Positions 11,453-20,535 of a DNA stretch of 52,288 nucleotides are shown in pieces. The translations under genes were made by a program, and so were the position numbers. The notes below the pieces were generated by a model. It was not told where the DNA came from. It saw nothing but the letters and a program-made list of their open reading frames with translations, and did not search any database. Numbering within the stretch: position 1 is the first letter of the stretch; the number at the start of each line of letters is the position of its first letter. This stretch comes from Planctomycetota bacterium. GTDB lineage: Bacteria; Planctomycetota; JACOTG01. The stretch is taken from NCBI GenBank assembly GCA_016178505.1, contig JACOTG010000170.1, positions 1 through 52,288 on the forward strand, in the 5' to 3' direction.

Positions 11453-12868
11453 ATGACCGATGACATCCTCATCGTCGACGACGAACCGAACATGCTCAAG
11501 ACGCTCGGCAAGATCCTCGAGCGGAAGGGCTTTCCGGTCCGCACCGCAGAAAACGGCAAGGAGGCGATGGCCGCGATCGAAGATTCCGAGCCGGCGCTCC
11601 TGCTCACGGATCTCAAGATGCCGGAGATGAGCGGACTCGAACTCCTGCGAGCGGCTCGGGAGCGCGCACCGAAGCTCGGCGTGATCGTGCTCACCGGTCA
11701 CGGCACCATCGAAACGGCCGTCGAAGCGATGAGGCACGGCGCATTCGACTACCTCTTGAAGCCCTGCAACGCGGACGAGCTGCTGATCGTGATCGACCGT
11801 GCCCTCGAAGTCCGCCGAATGATCGGCGAGGTGAAGCAGCTTCGCCGCCAAGTCGAGAAGCTCGGTGGCTTCGCGGGCCTCGTAGGCGACAGTTCCTCGA
11901 TGAAGGAGGTCTTCGCCGCGATCCGCTCCGTCGCTCCCAGACGCACGACCGTGCTCATCACGGGCGAGAGCGGAACCGGCAAGGAGCTGGTCGCGCGTGC
12001 CATCCATCGCGCGGATCCGGCGCGCGCGGAACGCGCGTTTCTGGCCGTCAATTGCGGTGCGTTCTCGCCGCACCTCCTCGAGAGTCAGCTCTTCGGCCAT
12101 CGAAAGGGTGCGTTCACGGGAGCGGTCACCGATCACGAAGGGCTCTTCCAAGCGGCATCCGGCGGCACGTTGTTCCTCGACGAAGTATCCGAGCTGTCGA
12201 AGGACCTTCAGGTGAAGTTCCTGCGCGCTCTCGAGGAGCGCGAGGTCACACCGCTCGGCACGAACAAGCCCGTGAAGATCGACGTGCGCATGCTGGCGGC
12301 GTCGAACCGCAACCTCGAGGAGTGCGTTCGCAAGGGCGACTTCCGCGAGGACCTCTACTTCCGCATCAACGTCGTGACGATCGCGTTGCCGTCACTTCGC
12401 GATCGACTCGAGGATGTCCCGCTTCTCGTCTCGCACTTCGTGCAGACGTTCGCCGACGAGTACGGGATCGCGCCGAAGCCGGTTGACCCGGAAGTGATGC
12501 GGCGCTTTCTCAGCCACTCGTGGCCTGGAAACGTGCGCGAGCTTCGAAACGTCATCGAGCGCACGTTTGCGCTTTCCGACGAACCCGAGATCCGACTCGA
12601 ACACCTGCCGCGCCAATTCGGCGAAATGCACGCGACGGTCCCGGCGATCGCCGCGACAGGGGGCGACGCGACGTCGCCGCCGACTCCGACCGTGCCCGCG
12701 GCGGTCGCCGTCGCGCCGGCCCCGAACGACACCTCGCTGGAAGCGCTCGAGCGGCGTCACATCGCCGACGTCTTGCGACAGACGAGGGGCAGCAAGAGCG
12801 AGGCGGCAAAGATCCTCAAGATCAACCGGAAGCGCCTCTACCGAAAGATCAAGAAGTACGGTCTTTGA
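11453..12868 (+). CDS. Sigma-54-dependent NtrC-family response regulator
   Basis: 471 aa from ATG 11453 (AGGAGAGG upstream). The receiver domain has an acidic pocket (IVDDEPNM) and phosphoacceptor D53 (LTDLKMPEM). The AAA+ domain has Walker A GESGTGKE at 171-178, the sigma-54 contact loop GAFTGA at 219-224, and Walker B (TLFLDEVSEL). A Gly/Pro/Ala-rich linker leads to a Fis-type helix-turn-helix at about residues 430-471 (SKSEAAKILKINRKRLYRKIKK). When phosphorylated it would hexamerise and open sigma-54 promoters. It is co-transcribed with the kinase upstream. No convincing -24/-12 promoter was found in the nearby intergenic regions. Confidence 0.95.
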   Translation: MTDDILIVDDEPNMLKTLGKILERKGFPVRTAENGKEAMAAIEDSEPALLLTDLKMPEMSGLELLRAARERAPKLGVIVLTGHGTIETAVEAMRHGAFDYLLKPCNADELLIVIDRALEVRRMIGEVKQLRRQVEKLGGFAGLVGDSSSMKEVFAAIRSVAPRRTTVLITGESGTGKELVARAIHRADPARAERAFLAVNCGAFSPHLLESQLFGHRKGAFTGAVTDHEGLFQAASGGTLFLDEVSELSKDLQVKFLRALEEREVTPLGTNKPVKIDVRMLAASNRNLEECVRKGDFREDLYFRINVVTIALPSLRDRLEDVPLLVSHFVQTFADEYGIAPKPVDPEVMRRFLSHSWPGNVRELRNVIERTFALSDEPEIRLEHLPRQFGEMHATVPAIAATGGDATSPPTPTVPAAVAVAPAPNDTSLEALERRHIADVLRQTRGSKSEAAKILKINRKRLYRKIKKYGL

Positions 12869-12960
12869 GGCGGCCGAATCCGGGCGTGCGGTCCCATGTC
12901 GGGCCTCGTCGGGCGCCTTCTTATTCTCGCGACCGTCCGATCGCGATCCAGGAGCCAATC

Positions 12961-13491
12961 ATGCTCTCGGAATGGTGTTACGACGCGAATGGCCTCCTCG
13001 CGCGGCGACGGTATGCCGGTTGCGCAACCGGAGCTTCGATTCGAAACCATCAACCGATCGTGGCCCGGAACACACCCATGAGCCCGACCTTTCAGTCCGG
13101 AGACGTGACGCGGCGACGCGTCGTCCTATTGGTCGACGACGACCAGAATCACGCGCGCACGATATCGAGGATCCTTTCTCGCGACGGCTTTCGAGTTGCC
13201 GTCGCCAAAACCGCATCGGACGCGCGCGCGCTCCTCGGCGTCGAGCGCGTCGATGCCATCCTGTGCGAGCTGGCTCTTCCGGATTGCTCCGCGGAGATCT
13301 TCCTCGATTTCGTTCTCGGTCATTGCCCCACCACGCGCGTCGTGTTCACGTGCAGTCAGTTCGACGGCCGGCGGCGGCAGCGACTCATCGAGCGCGGCGC
13401 GACCGAGTGCACGTCGCTGCCGCTCGACCTCGATCGACTGAAGGCGCTGCTCCTCGGACATCTCCCACACGAGCGGATCGTCGGCGACTGA
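12961..13491 (+). CDS. Degenerate stand-alone receiver (pseudo-response-regulator) protein
   Basis: 176 aa from ATG 12961, which has AGGAG 7 nt upstream; the ATG at 13078 lacks a ribosome-binding site. After about 45 non-conserved residues there is one receiver domain (VVLLVDDDQNHARTISRIL). The acidic pair is kept. At the phosphorylation site the family D is replaced by E103 (ILCELALPD). The conserved Lys before the Pro in the beta5 loop is Leu (SLPLD, L153). The protein therefore should not be phosphorylated normally and may mimic the active form or act as a binding partner. There is no output domain. It sits 92 nt after the NtrC-type regulator on the same strand, so it may modulate that two-component system. 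Confidence 0.8.
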   Translation: MLSEWCYDANGLLARRRYAGCATGASIRNHQPIVARNTPMSPTFQSGDVTRRRVVLLVDDDQNHARTISRILSRDGFRVAVAKTASDARALLGVERVDAILCELALPDCSAEIFLDFVLGHCPTTRVVFTCSQFDGRRRQRLIERGATECTSLPLDLDRLKALLLGHLPHERIVGD

Positions 13492-13534
13492 GTCGCCTCC
13501 CACCGACAAGTCCTCGCGGGCCTCCACGAGCCGC

Positions 13535-13563
13535 TGGACATCCGCGCGGTCGTCTCCTATGTT
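13535..13563 (+). promoter_or_regulatory. Promoter of the Atz/Trz deaminase gene
   Basis: TGGACA at 13535-13540, a 17-nt spacer and TATGTT at 13558-13563 form a good sigma-70-like promoter. Only 8 nt separate the -10 hexamer from the ATG at 13572, so the transcript should start at or within a few nucleotides of the start codon. Confidence 0.55.
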
Positions 13564-13571
13564 GCGCCCCG

Positions 13572-14921
13572 ATGCCCAACCCCAAGACGACCCTCCTCCG
13601 CGGCGCGACCCTGCTCACCATGAACGGCCGGAGAGAGATCGCTCGCGCGGATCTCGTCGTGCGCGGCCGGACGATCGTGTCCGTGGGCAAGACGGACGTT
13701 GCGGCCGACGAAACGATCGATTTGTCCGGTCGCGTCGTGATGCCGGGGCTCGTCCAAACGCACGTCCACCTTTGTCAGACGCTTTTTCGCGGCGAAGCCG
13801 AAGACCTCACGCTCCTCGATTGGCTGCGGACACGGATCTGGCCGCTCGAAGCATCGCACGACAAAGAGTCGATCCACGCGAGCGCACTTCTCGGCTGCGC
13901 CGAACTCCTGCGTGGGGGGACGACGGCGATCCTCACGCTCGAGAGCGTCCACGAGACCGATTCGGTTTTTCGCGCCGCCGACGAATCCGGAATCTATGCC
14001 ACCATCGGCAAATCCCTCGTCGACGAGGGAGAAGGCTATCCATCCGGTTTCCGGCAGACGACCGAGGAAGCCGTGGCCGAAACGCTCGACCTCTTCTACC
14101 AATGGCACGAGGGAGGAGGCGGCCGGCTCCACGTCGCGTTCGCGCCGCGCTTCGCGCTGTCGACGTCAGCCGCAGCGCATCGCGAGGCTTTGTCTCACTG
14201 CCAGAACCACGACCTTCTCATCCACACGCACGCTTCGGAAAACCGCGACGAGGTCGCCGAGGTTCGCCGGCGCACGGGGCTCGGAAACGTCGAATACCTC
14301 GATTCGCTGGGGCTCCTTGGCCCGCGACTCTGCGCCGCCCACGTCGTCTGGCCGGACGACAAGGAGATGGAGCGGCTCGCCGCCACGGGTACGCGCGTGC
14401 TCCATTGCCCGGGTTCGAACCTGAAGCTCGGCTCCGGGATCGCGCCGATCTGCGAGATGATCGAGCGCGGCATCGAGGTCTCGCTCGGCGCCGACGGCGC
14501 CGCGTGCAACAACCGCCTCGACGGATTCGAGGAGATGCGGCTCGCCGGGCTTCTTCAGTCCGTTCGCCGCCGACCCGGCGCGCTCCCCGCGATGAAGATC
14601 CTCGAGATGGCGACGATCGGGGGCGCGAGGACGCTCGGCCTCGACAAGCTCTTCGGCAGCATCGAGCCCGGCAAACGTGCGAACCTCGTCGCGCTCGACC
14701 TCGACGGTTTGCACCATCAGCCGGGTGCCGATCTCGCCACGACGATCGTCTACGGTGCGCGCGCGGAGGACGTCGTCCTCACCATGGTGGACGGCGAAGT
14801 CCTCTACCGCAACGGCAAGCTCGCGAAGATCGACGAAGGGCAGCTCGCGGACCGCTGCCGCGAGGCGAAGCGTGCTGTCTTCGCGCGAGCCGGCGTCCCA
14901 GGTGCCGCGTCGTGGAAGTGA
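13572..14921 (+). CDS. Atz/Trz-type amidohydrolase, probable purine nucleoside-type deaminase
   Basis: 449 aa. A cytoplasmic metal-dependent hydrolase of the amidohydrolase superfamily, Atz/Trz branch, which also holds 5'-deoxyadenosine, S-adenosylhomocysteine and guanine deaminases. Metal ligands are visible: the HxH pair in THVHLCQTLFRG, His in HTHASENRDE, His in AAHVVWPDD, and Asp in GADGAACNNRLD. The C-terminal beta-sandwich returns with GSIEPGKRANLVALDL. The phrase QTLFRGEAEDLTLLDWL resembles 5'-deoxyadenosine-type deaminases, so salvage of radical-SAM or SAM by-products is a reasonable guess; the substrate is not proven. There is no Shine-Dalgarno sequence, and a promoter sits directly before the start. 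A terminator hairpin abuts the stop codon. Confidence 0.85.
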   Translation: MPNPKTTLLRGATLLTMNGRREIARADLVVRGRTIVSVGKTDVAADETIDLSGRVVMPGLVQTHVHLCQTLFRGEAEDLTLLDWLRTRIWPLEASHDKESIHASALLGCAELLRGGTTAILTLESVHETDSVFRAADESGIYATIGKSLVDEGEGYPSGFRQTTEEAVAETLDLFYQWHEGGGGRLHVAFAPRFALSTSAAAHREALSHCQNHDLLIHTHASENRDEVAEVRRRTGLGNVEYLDSLGLLGPRLCAAHVVWPDDKEMERLAATGTRVLHCPGSNLKLGSGIAPICEMIERGIEVSLGADGAACNNRLDGFEEMRLAGLLQSVRRRPGALPAMKILEMATIGGARTLGLDKLFGSIEPGKRANLVALDLDGLHHQPGADLATTIVYGARAEDVVLTMVDGEVLYRNGKLAKIDEGQLADRCREAKRAVFARAGVPGAASWK

Positions 14922-14956
14922 AACGGCCCCAGCCGTAAAGCCGGGGCCGTTCTCGA
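14922..14956 (+). terminator. Hairpin terminator after the deaminase gene
   Basis: AACGGCCCC at 14922-14930 pairs perfectly with GGGGCCGTT at 14943-14951, with a 12-nt loop. It immediately follows the TGA stop and a short T-containing tail (TTCTCG) follows. It also faces the end of the minus-strand gene at 15028 and could serve both. Confidence 0.65.
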
Positions 14957-15027
14957 TTCGGGTCGAACAACTCGTAAAGCGACTCGTCCGCATCGAAGTC
15001 GCTCTTCGTTCGCGGACGTCCGACCGA

Positions 15028-15567
15028 CTACTCCTTCTTCGTCGCGGCGGCGGTGCCTGCCGTGAACGTGACCGTCGCGATCTTCGGGCCGTAGTGGTAC
15101 TGGAGCGTGAACGAGTTCGGCGCATCGCCGGGGAGCAGCGTGAGCACGAGGTGCTCCGTCTTGTCGCCGGAATCCTTCGCCGGAAGCTGGAGTTTCGCGA
15201 GCTCCTTGCCGTCCGCACCCTTCACGATCCACCACCACTCGCCCTTGTCGCTGACCTGGAATCCCGCCATCGCATAGTCGCCGGCTGGCACAGTCCCGCC
15301 GCCGATCGTGAGATCGACGGGCGTCGACAAACTGGCGAACCCGGGCAGCATGCCGTTGAATCGCTTACGGAACGATTCGTCGGTCGAGAGGCTGTTCCAC
15401 GCCTGATCGCTGTAATGGCGTGGGAAGTACGTGATCGTGATCATCTTTCCGTTGCCGGAGTCGACCGACGTCCCGGCCTTTCGCCGATCCGTGTTCTGAT
15501 CGTGAGCGACGGCGACCCCCGCGACGACCAGCGCCAGGGCAAAGGCCATGGTGTGGGCAAGCTTCAT
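15028..15567 (-). CDS. Secreted protein of unknown function, DUF2911-like
   Basis: 179 aa from ATG 15567, which has AGGAGG 6 nt upstream. An N-terminal signal peptide ends near VAVAH. The rest is a predicted beta-rich domain. The blocks PVDLTIGGGTVPAGDYAMAG and GEWWWIVKG resemble the DUF2911 family, in which a similar 'IGG..VPAG.Y' block is typical. This is a weak family match made by eye. No catalytic motif and no cysteines are evident in the mature part. It is a single-gene unit, with its own -10 box about 100 nt upstream and a terminator hairpin on the far side. Function unknown. Confidence 0.75.
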   Translation of the reverse strand: MKLAHTMAFALALVVAGVAVAHDQNTDRRKAGTSVDSGNGKMITITYFPRHYSDQAWNSLSTDESFRKRFNGMLPGFASLSTPVDLTIGGGTVPAGDYAMAGFQVSDKGEWWWIVKGADGKELAKLQLPAKDSGDKTEHLVLTLLPGDAPNSFTLQYHYGPKIATVTFTAGTAAATKKE

Positions 15568-15665
15568 CCGATTCCTCCTGTTTCCGTTGACTGATCTCTT
15601 CTCTGATTCGAGCCGGGCAATCCTGCCGGCAAAGCGCCGGCGATTCGGGAGGCCCAGCGAGCGCG

Positions 15666-15671
15666 AGATTA
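15666..15671 (-). promoter_or_regulatory. Perfect TATAAT -10 box for the secreted protein gene
   Basis: On the minus strand the sequence reads TATAAT, with its end about 98 nt upstream of the ATG at 15567. A -35 element at 17-18 nt is weak (TAGCGA). The rest of 15568-15740 shows no other gene. Confidence 0.45.
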
Positions 15672-15740
15672 TAGTCGCGACGACTCCCCGATCGCTACGC
15701 CCTCGCGGAATCTCGCACGAATCGGCGCCGCGGGCACGGC

Positions 15741-16919
15741 TCAGCGCGAGGCAGGCAGCCGTAGCGACACGCCATCGAATGACGCCAATCCCTGGGCACG
15801 AAGGACGCACCGGACTTCGACGGCGCGCGCGGCGGCGGGTATGCGAACGGTCGTCGTCCAGCGCCGCCAATCGAGCGTTCGAATCTGATCGCTCGACGGA
15901 ATGAGCTCCCGGGTCGCGATCGGACGATGGTTCGCGTCGATTGCGATGCACTCCACGTTGGCGACGCCCGACGCGCTCGAGCGGACGTCAGCGAGGAGCT
16001 CGAGGTCGGTCTCGGTCGGAAACCGGTCGATCGATTGGACCCATCCGACGAACGCGAGCGTCGACGTGTCGATCGAACTGCGAATGCTCGCAACGTGGCG
16101 CCGCGGCGGCGCCACTTCGATCAGGTACTCGACCCCGTCCGGTGGACGCGGGTGCTCCCAACACGAGTGCGACGCGAGGTCGATTTCCTCGAAGCCGCCG
16201 TCCGCGACCAGCCCCTCACCGGGTCGGAAGCGAAACTCCGGAATCGCCTCGACGCGAACGTCGTCGACGTCGACGATCCCGGAATCGGGTGCTTGGATCG
16301 AGAGCGACATCGACGTCGCCGCGTCCGGCACCGGCACCTCGCACTCGAGTCGCGTCCAAGGCGCCGTGGTCGGGATCTCGAACACGGAGCGGCGCGACAG
16401 CAACCGAGCAGCGGCGTAATACTGGAGATCCACGACCGCGCGCTGCGCGTCGCGCGTGCGCGTCCAGAGCGAGACGGCAAGCCGCCGCGAGGCCGGCACC
16501 GGCCCGAGGTCTTGCGTCCAGGAATCGATCGGAAACGACCGCCCGCTCGTTTTCTCGATGTGACCGTATCGCTTGCCCTGCGGCGCCTCTCCGACGGCGG
16601 CGAAGAAACGCGCATCGCCGCTCAGGTTCTGCGCGATCCAGTCGCGAGGCACGTCGCCTCCCTCCTCGAAGCCGGCGTTCCGCACGAGGTTTGCGCCATG
16701 CAGCACCAGCAGGCGGCCCGCGACGAACGCCGTGGCACCGAGAACCGCCGCCGTCGCCGCGACGCCGGCAACGCGCGACGGGCGCAGCCACGGCGAGCGC
16801 GGCAACGGCACATTCGCCTCGGGAGAACGCAACCACGCGGCGCGGAGGCGCTCCGCCTCTTCGCGCGTGATGCGGCCTTCACGAAGCAGTCGGTCGACGC
16901 GATCGTCATCCAGCGCCAT
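15741..16919 (-). CDS. Single-pass membrane protein with tandem carbohydrate-binding-like beta-sandwich domains
   Basis: 392 aa. The start ATG 16919 has GGAGG 11 nt upstream. Residues 1-30 form a short helical SHOCT-like segment (RLLREGRITREEAERLRAAW). One transmembrane helix follows at about 50-73 (VAGVAATAAVLGATAFVAGRLL). Outside are two similar domains that start with VRNAGFEEGGDVPRDW and VADGGFEEIDLASHSCW, the usual opening of CBM4/CBM-type sandwich domains. Each continues with Trp-rich strands ending in a 'DDVRVE' or 'DGVSLRL' strand. It probably binds carbohydrate or another ligand at the cell surface; no enzymatic domain is present. It is divergent from the M28 peptidase gene across 187 nt. 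Confidence 0.75.
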   Translation of the reverse strand: MALDDDRVDRLLREGRITREEAERLRAAWLRSPEANVPLPRSPWLRPSRVAGVAATAAVLGATAFVAGRLLVLHGANLVRNAGFEEGGDVPRDWIAQNLSGDARFFAAVGEAPQGKRYGHIEKTSGRSFPIDSWTQDLGPVPASRRLAVSLWTRTRDAQRAVVDLQYYAAARLLSRRSVFEIPTTAPWTRLECEVPVPDAATSMSLSIQAPDSGIVDVDDVRVEAIPEFRFRPGEGLVADGGFEEIDLASHSCWEHPRPPDGVEYLIEVAPPRRHVASIRSSIDTSTLAFVGWVQSIDRFPTETDLELLADVRSSASGVANVECIAIDANHRPIATRELIPSSDQIRTLDWRRWTTTVRIPAAARAVEVRCVLRAQGLASFDGVSLRLPASR

Positions 16920-17106
16920 TCCGCACCCGGCCTCCGTCGCACGTCACCTTCAACGCCCCCCTGAATCGACTCGTTTCGACGCAGCGGAGCGCCAGAACCT
17001 TTCGTCGCGACGGCGAAGAAAACTTTTCGGATAGAAGTGTCACGAAAGCGCCCGGACTCCGTAAACTCCGATCTAGTCGAGCCAACTCTCGGATCCGGAG
17101 GTTTTC

Positions 17107-18420
17107 ATGCGCACCCTTCGCCGTTCGTCGTCGCCGTCTTTCTCGATCGTCGCGTCGCTCGTTCTCCTGCTCACGCCGATTCTCGCATCCGCTTCACCGA
17201 GCGGTTCCGGAACGAGCTTGGCGATCGCGTCGATCAACGATGCCGACCTCAGCAGTCACATCTACTTCTTGGCCAGCGACGAGCTGGAAGGCCGCGCGGC
17301 CGGAACGCCCGGCTGCAATGTAGCTGCCGAGTACATTGCCTCCGAGCTGCACCGGTCCGGAATCACGCCAGCGGGCGACGACGGCACCTACTTCCAGAAC
17401 TTCAAGCACGGCGAGCTCGCCGTGAAGAACGTTGCCGGCATCTTGCCCGGGACCGATCCGGATCTGAAGCGCGAGATCGTGGTCATCGGTGGCCACTACG
17501 ACCACGTCGGCCGCGGAAACTTCGGAAGCCTCGGCGGTCCGGCCGCCCGCGGACAAATCCACAACGGCGCCGACGACAACGCCTCGGGAACGTCCGCCGT
17601 CCTCGAGCTCGCCGAGGCGTTCTCCATGCAGCCCGCGCGTCGCTCTATCTTGTTTCTTCTCTTCACGGGCGAGGAGATGGGGCTCGTTGGTTCGAAGTAC
17701 TACTGCGAGCATCCGCTCTTGCCCCTCGACGATACGGTCGCGATGTTGAACATGGACATGGTCGGTCGCAGCAAGGACGGCTATCTCTTCATCGGCGGCG
17801 TCGGGACGTCGCCCGCGTGGAAGCCTCTCATCGACCAGTACACCGCCGACACGGCATTTCATCTCGAGATGAAGGATGGAGGGCGCGCGCCCAGCGACAA
17901 CTCGAGCTTCTATTCCAAGAACGTTCCAGTGCTCTTCTTCTTCACGAACGTCCACGAGGACTACCATCGGCCGAGCGATCACTGGGACAAGATCAACTTC
18001 GCCGGGGAGAGAGAAATCGCACGGCTCGTGTTCGAGATCGCCGACGCCGTCGGGAACTCGAGCGCGCGTCCGAAGTTCACCGAGTCCGGCGGCTACGCGC
18101 TCCCCGACTCGATGTTGCGCGGCAACATGACGGGCGGCCCACCGCCGTCGACGCCGTTCCTCGGAATCACGTTTGCCAGCGAAGCCGCCGCAGGGGAAGG
18201 CGTCCCGGTCCGCTCGGTCGTCGAAGAGTCGGGGGCCGCGAAGGCCGGCGTCAAGGAAGGCGATCGCATCGTCGCCGTCGACGGCATCCCAGTGGCCGAT
18301 TCTGCGGCGCTACTCGAGAAAATTCGAACACACAAGATCGGCGACTCCGTGAAGCTCGAGGTGCGCCGAGGCGACGAAACGCTGATGCTCGAGGCCGTGC
18401 TCGGCAAGCGCCAGGGTTAG
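17107..18420 (+). CDS. Secreted M28 zinc aminopeptidase with C-terminal PDZ domain
   Basis: 437 aa; GGAGG 6 nt before the ATG. The signal peptide ends near ILASAS. The M28 domain shows its zinc ligands in order: H130 in IGGHYDHVG, the D156-D157 pair in NGADDNASG, the E189-E190 pair in FTGEEMG, D217 in NMDMVGR, and His in YHRPSDHWDKI. A PDZ domain covers about residues 335-437 (GVPVRSVVEESGAAKAGVKEGDRI). Members remove N-terminal amino acids from peptides in the periplasm or outside the cell; a PDZ fusion is common in environmental bacteria and may bind C-terminal peptides. It ends 20 nt from the convergent AsmA-like gene. Confidence 0.92.
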   Translation: MRTLRRSSSPSFSIVASLVLLLTPILASASPSGSGTSLAIASINDADLSSHIYFLASDELEGRAAGTPGCNVAAEYIASELHRSGITPAGDDGTYFQNFKHGELAVKNVAGILPGTDPDLKREIVVIGGHYDHVGRGNFGSLGGPAARGQIHNGADDNASGTSAVLELAEAFSMQPARRSILFLLFTGEEMGLVGSKYYCEHPLLPLDDTVAMLNMDMVGRSKDGYLFIGGVGTSPAWKPLIDQYTADTAFHLEMKDGGRAPSDNSSFYSKNVPVLFFFTNVHEDYHRPSDHWDKINFAGEREIARLVFEIADAVGNSSARPKFTESGGYALPDSMLRGNMTGGPPPSTPFLGITFASEAAAGEGVPVRSVVEESGAAKAGVKEGDRIVAVDGIPVADSAALLEKIRTHKIGDSVKLEVRRGDETLMLEAVLGKRQG

Positions 18421-18440
18421 ATCCTCCGGATGGAACGCAG

Positions 18441-19640
18441 TTAGCCCCCGCCCTTCTTCTTCTTCTCGAGGAGCTTCAACGCTTCACCCGCGCCTTTCTG
18501 GAGCACGTCTTTGGCGTCGATGTCGAGCGAGGGTGACTCGGGCGTGATGCTCGGCGACGCGAGCGTTCCGCCGATCCCGAACTTCAGCTCCGCGCCGCTC
18601 GCGATCCGCTGGACGAGCGATTCGCCCGCGCCACCGCCGGCCTTCCCGGCTTTCACCACCGCATGCAGATCGAGCCGACCGTCGAGGTACGTCTTCCCGC
18701 TGAAGCGCAGCTCGCTACGTTTTCCGACGAGCGCGATGTCGGAGGTTTCGACCGCTCCCCCTCGAATGGTGAACGGCGCGTCCATGGACTCCAGCTCGAA
18801 GACGTTCGGCTCGCGAAGGAGGCCGAGAAGCTTCGATGCCAGCGGAGAGCCCGAGATCTTTCCGTTCTGGATCGAAAAGCGGCCGCGAGTCTCCAATGAC
18901 GCGAGCATCCGATCGACGGTGCGCCCTTCGACGGTCCCGTGACCCTCGATGTGTAGGGTTCCGGCCAACTCGGCGCCGGAGTCGCGCACCGCAGCGAACG
19001 GGATGACGAATTCCAGCAGAGGTCCCATCGTCTGGTTCGCGGCAACCGACGGCACCGTCGCGCTGAATTCGTAGCGCGGCTCCGCGGCGGTGAGGTCCGC
19101 GAACACGTCAGCCGTGATTCCCGACGCCTCGGTTTTCGTGCCGAGGAGGTCGTCGCGCAGTTCCCCGCGTGCGTCGCGCGCCTCGATCTTCGCTTTCAAC
19201 TTCGGGAGCTCCATCGGCGCCTTCCCGCTGCCCGCGGGCGTGCCCCCCTTTACGATCGCCTCCCAGTTCCAGCGGCCGTCGCGGGCTCGCTCGAGCCGTA
19301 GATCGGGCTTTTCGAGACGAACGGTCTGGAGATCCACCACGCCATGCAGGAGAGGCCACAATGCGATGCCCCCCGTCGCTTCCTGGCAGGCGACGAACGG
19401 CCCGTCCGAGAACCCCGGCGGGTTGCCGAGCCGAAGCCCCTCGATGCGCAGGCCGCCGAACCACGAAACGTGCAAGTCGGCGATCTCGAGCTTCGCGTCG
19501 AGGTGGTCTTCCGCCAGCGAAACGAGCTGCTTTCGCACCGCGGCGCTCGAGATCAATGTCGGCGCGATCGCCACCAGCGCGACGAGCAGGACGACGAACG
19601 CGACGCCCACCCAAAGAACTCGCTTCACGGTCTTCGTCAT
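18441..19640 (-). CDS. AsmA-like envelope protein
   Basis: 399 aa from ATG 19640 (GGGAGG 6 nt upstream). There is one N-terminal transmembrane helix (WVGVAFVVLLVALVAIA) and a long periplasmic beta-strand-rich part. It carries AsmA features: an early block (AAVRKQLVSLAEDHLDAKLEIADL), then LRIEGLRLGNPPGFSDGPFVA, and a late block (GRFSIQNGKISGSPLASKLLGLL). AsmA-family proteins are thought to form hydrophobic grooves that carry phospholipids between the membranes. The C-terminus ends in a Lys/Gly tail (KKKKGGG). It is transcribed alone, away from lepB. Confidence 0.85.
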   Translation of the reverse strand: MTKTVKRVLWVGVAFVVLLVALVAIAPTLISSAAVRKQLVSLAEDHLDAKLEIADLHVSWFGGLRIEGLRLGNPPGFSDGPFVACQEATGGIALWPLLHGVVDLQTVRLEKPDLRLERARDGRWNWEAIVKGGTPAGSGKAPMELPKLKAKIEARDARGELRDDLLGTKTEASGITADVFADLTAAEPRYEFSATVPSVAANQTMGPLLEFVIPFAAVRDSGAELAGTLHIEGHGTVEGRTVDRMLASLETRGRFSIQNGKISGSPLASKLLGLLREPNVFELESMDAPFTIRGGAVETSDIALVGKRSELRFSGKTYLDGRLDLHAVVKAGKAGGGAGESLVQRIASGAELKFGIGGTLASPSITPESPSLDIDAKDVLQKGAGEALKLLEKKKKGGG

Positions 19641-19823
19641 GATTTCCTCCCAGGGGTTGGGGCCGCCGCATTCTGGAACCCAGGCGCGAGAGGTGCAACA
19701 CTTCGCACCCGCGCTCGTAGAGAATCGCCGTGAATTCGAACCGGGGCGCATCGGCGTGGAACGGCATTTCCCTCCATTCGGCCTCGTCCTTCGGGTGGAC
19801 TGGCGCGATTGCGGAGAGCCGAG

Positions 19824-19829
19824 TAGAAT
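19824..19829 (+). promoter_or_regulatory. Candidate -10 box for lepB
   Basis: TAGAAT lies 43 nt before the lepB ATG. No good -35 match was found at the right spacing, so only the -10 is called. Confidence 0.35.
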
Positions 19830-19872
19830 CCCGCCTCAGCGTTTCCGCTCCCGATTGACGAGATTCGAACCG

Positions 19873-20439
19873 ATGTCCGAGATGCCTCCTGTCCCCGAGC
19901 CGGAACTGCCCAGGCAGCCCGCTCCGGCACAATCGCTTTCCCGCAGCCTCATCGCCGACGTCATCAAGTTCGCCCTCTGCTTCCTGATCCTCTACCTCTA
20001 TGTCATGCAGGTGTCGGTGGTCCGAGGCTCTTCGATGGAGCCGTCGTTCCACGACGGCGACCGCCTCGTCGTGGACAAGATCAGCTACCTCGTCACCGAC
20101 ATCCACCGCTTCGACGTGATCGTGCTGCGTGCACCGAATCCGAACCCGAAAGGGATGGACTTCATCAAGCGCGTGGTCGGGCTGCCCGGCGAGAAGGTGA
20201 TGCTTCGCGACGGCCGCGTCTTCGTGAACGACCAAGAGATCTCCGGAGATTTTCAGCCCGAGCGATCCCACGACGACTACGGCGAACGAATCGTCCCGTC
20301 GGGCGAGTACTTCGTGCTCGGCGACAATCGCCCCTGCTCGAACGACAGCCGCTCATTCGGCATGATCAAGCGCGAAGCCATTCGCGGCAAGATTCGCGTC
20401 CGGATCTGGCCGCTCGATCACTTCAAACTGTTCGGCTGA
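19873..20439 (+). CDS. lepB: Signal peptidase I
   Basis: 188 aa from ATG 19873. The enzyme cleaves signal peptides from exported proteins at the outer face of the inner membrane. One N-terminal transmembrane helix (IKFALCFLILYLYVMQV) precedes the catalytic Ser in RGSSMEPSF. The general-base Lys lies in FIKRVVGLPGEKV. Box D/E (VLGDNRPCSNDSR) is intact. The protein is near the short end of the family and lacks the second helix of the E. coli enzyme. Its natural clients include the many secreted proteins in this window. A 96-nt gap to the convergent M1-like gene has no clear terminator. Confidence 0.95.
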   Translation: MSEMPPVPEPELPRQPAPAQSLSRSLIADVIKFALCFLILYLYVMQVSVVRGSSMEPSFHDGDRLVVDKISYLVTDIHRFDVIVLRAPNPNPKGMDFIKRVVGLPGEKVMLRDGRVFVNDQEISGDFQPERSHDDYGERIVPSGEYFVLGDNRPCSNDSRSFGMIKREAIRGKIRVRIWPLDHFKLFG

Positions 20440-20535
20440 GGCCGCCCCGCTCGCTCACGGCATCCGACACCGAGCAACAACATCCTCGCACGACGGCGAC
20501 GCCCCTCGTCGGCTCCGGGTCGGGATGACGCGCGA

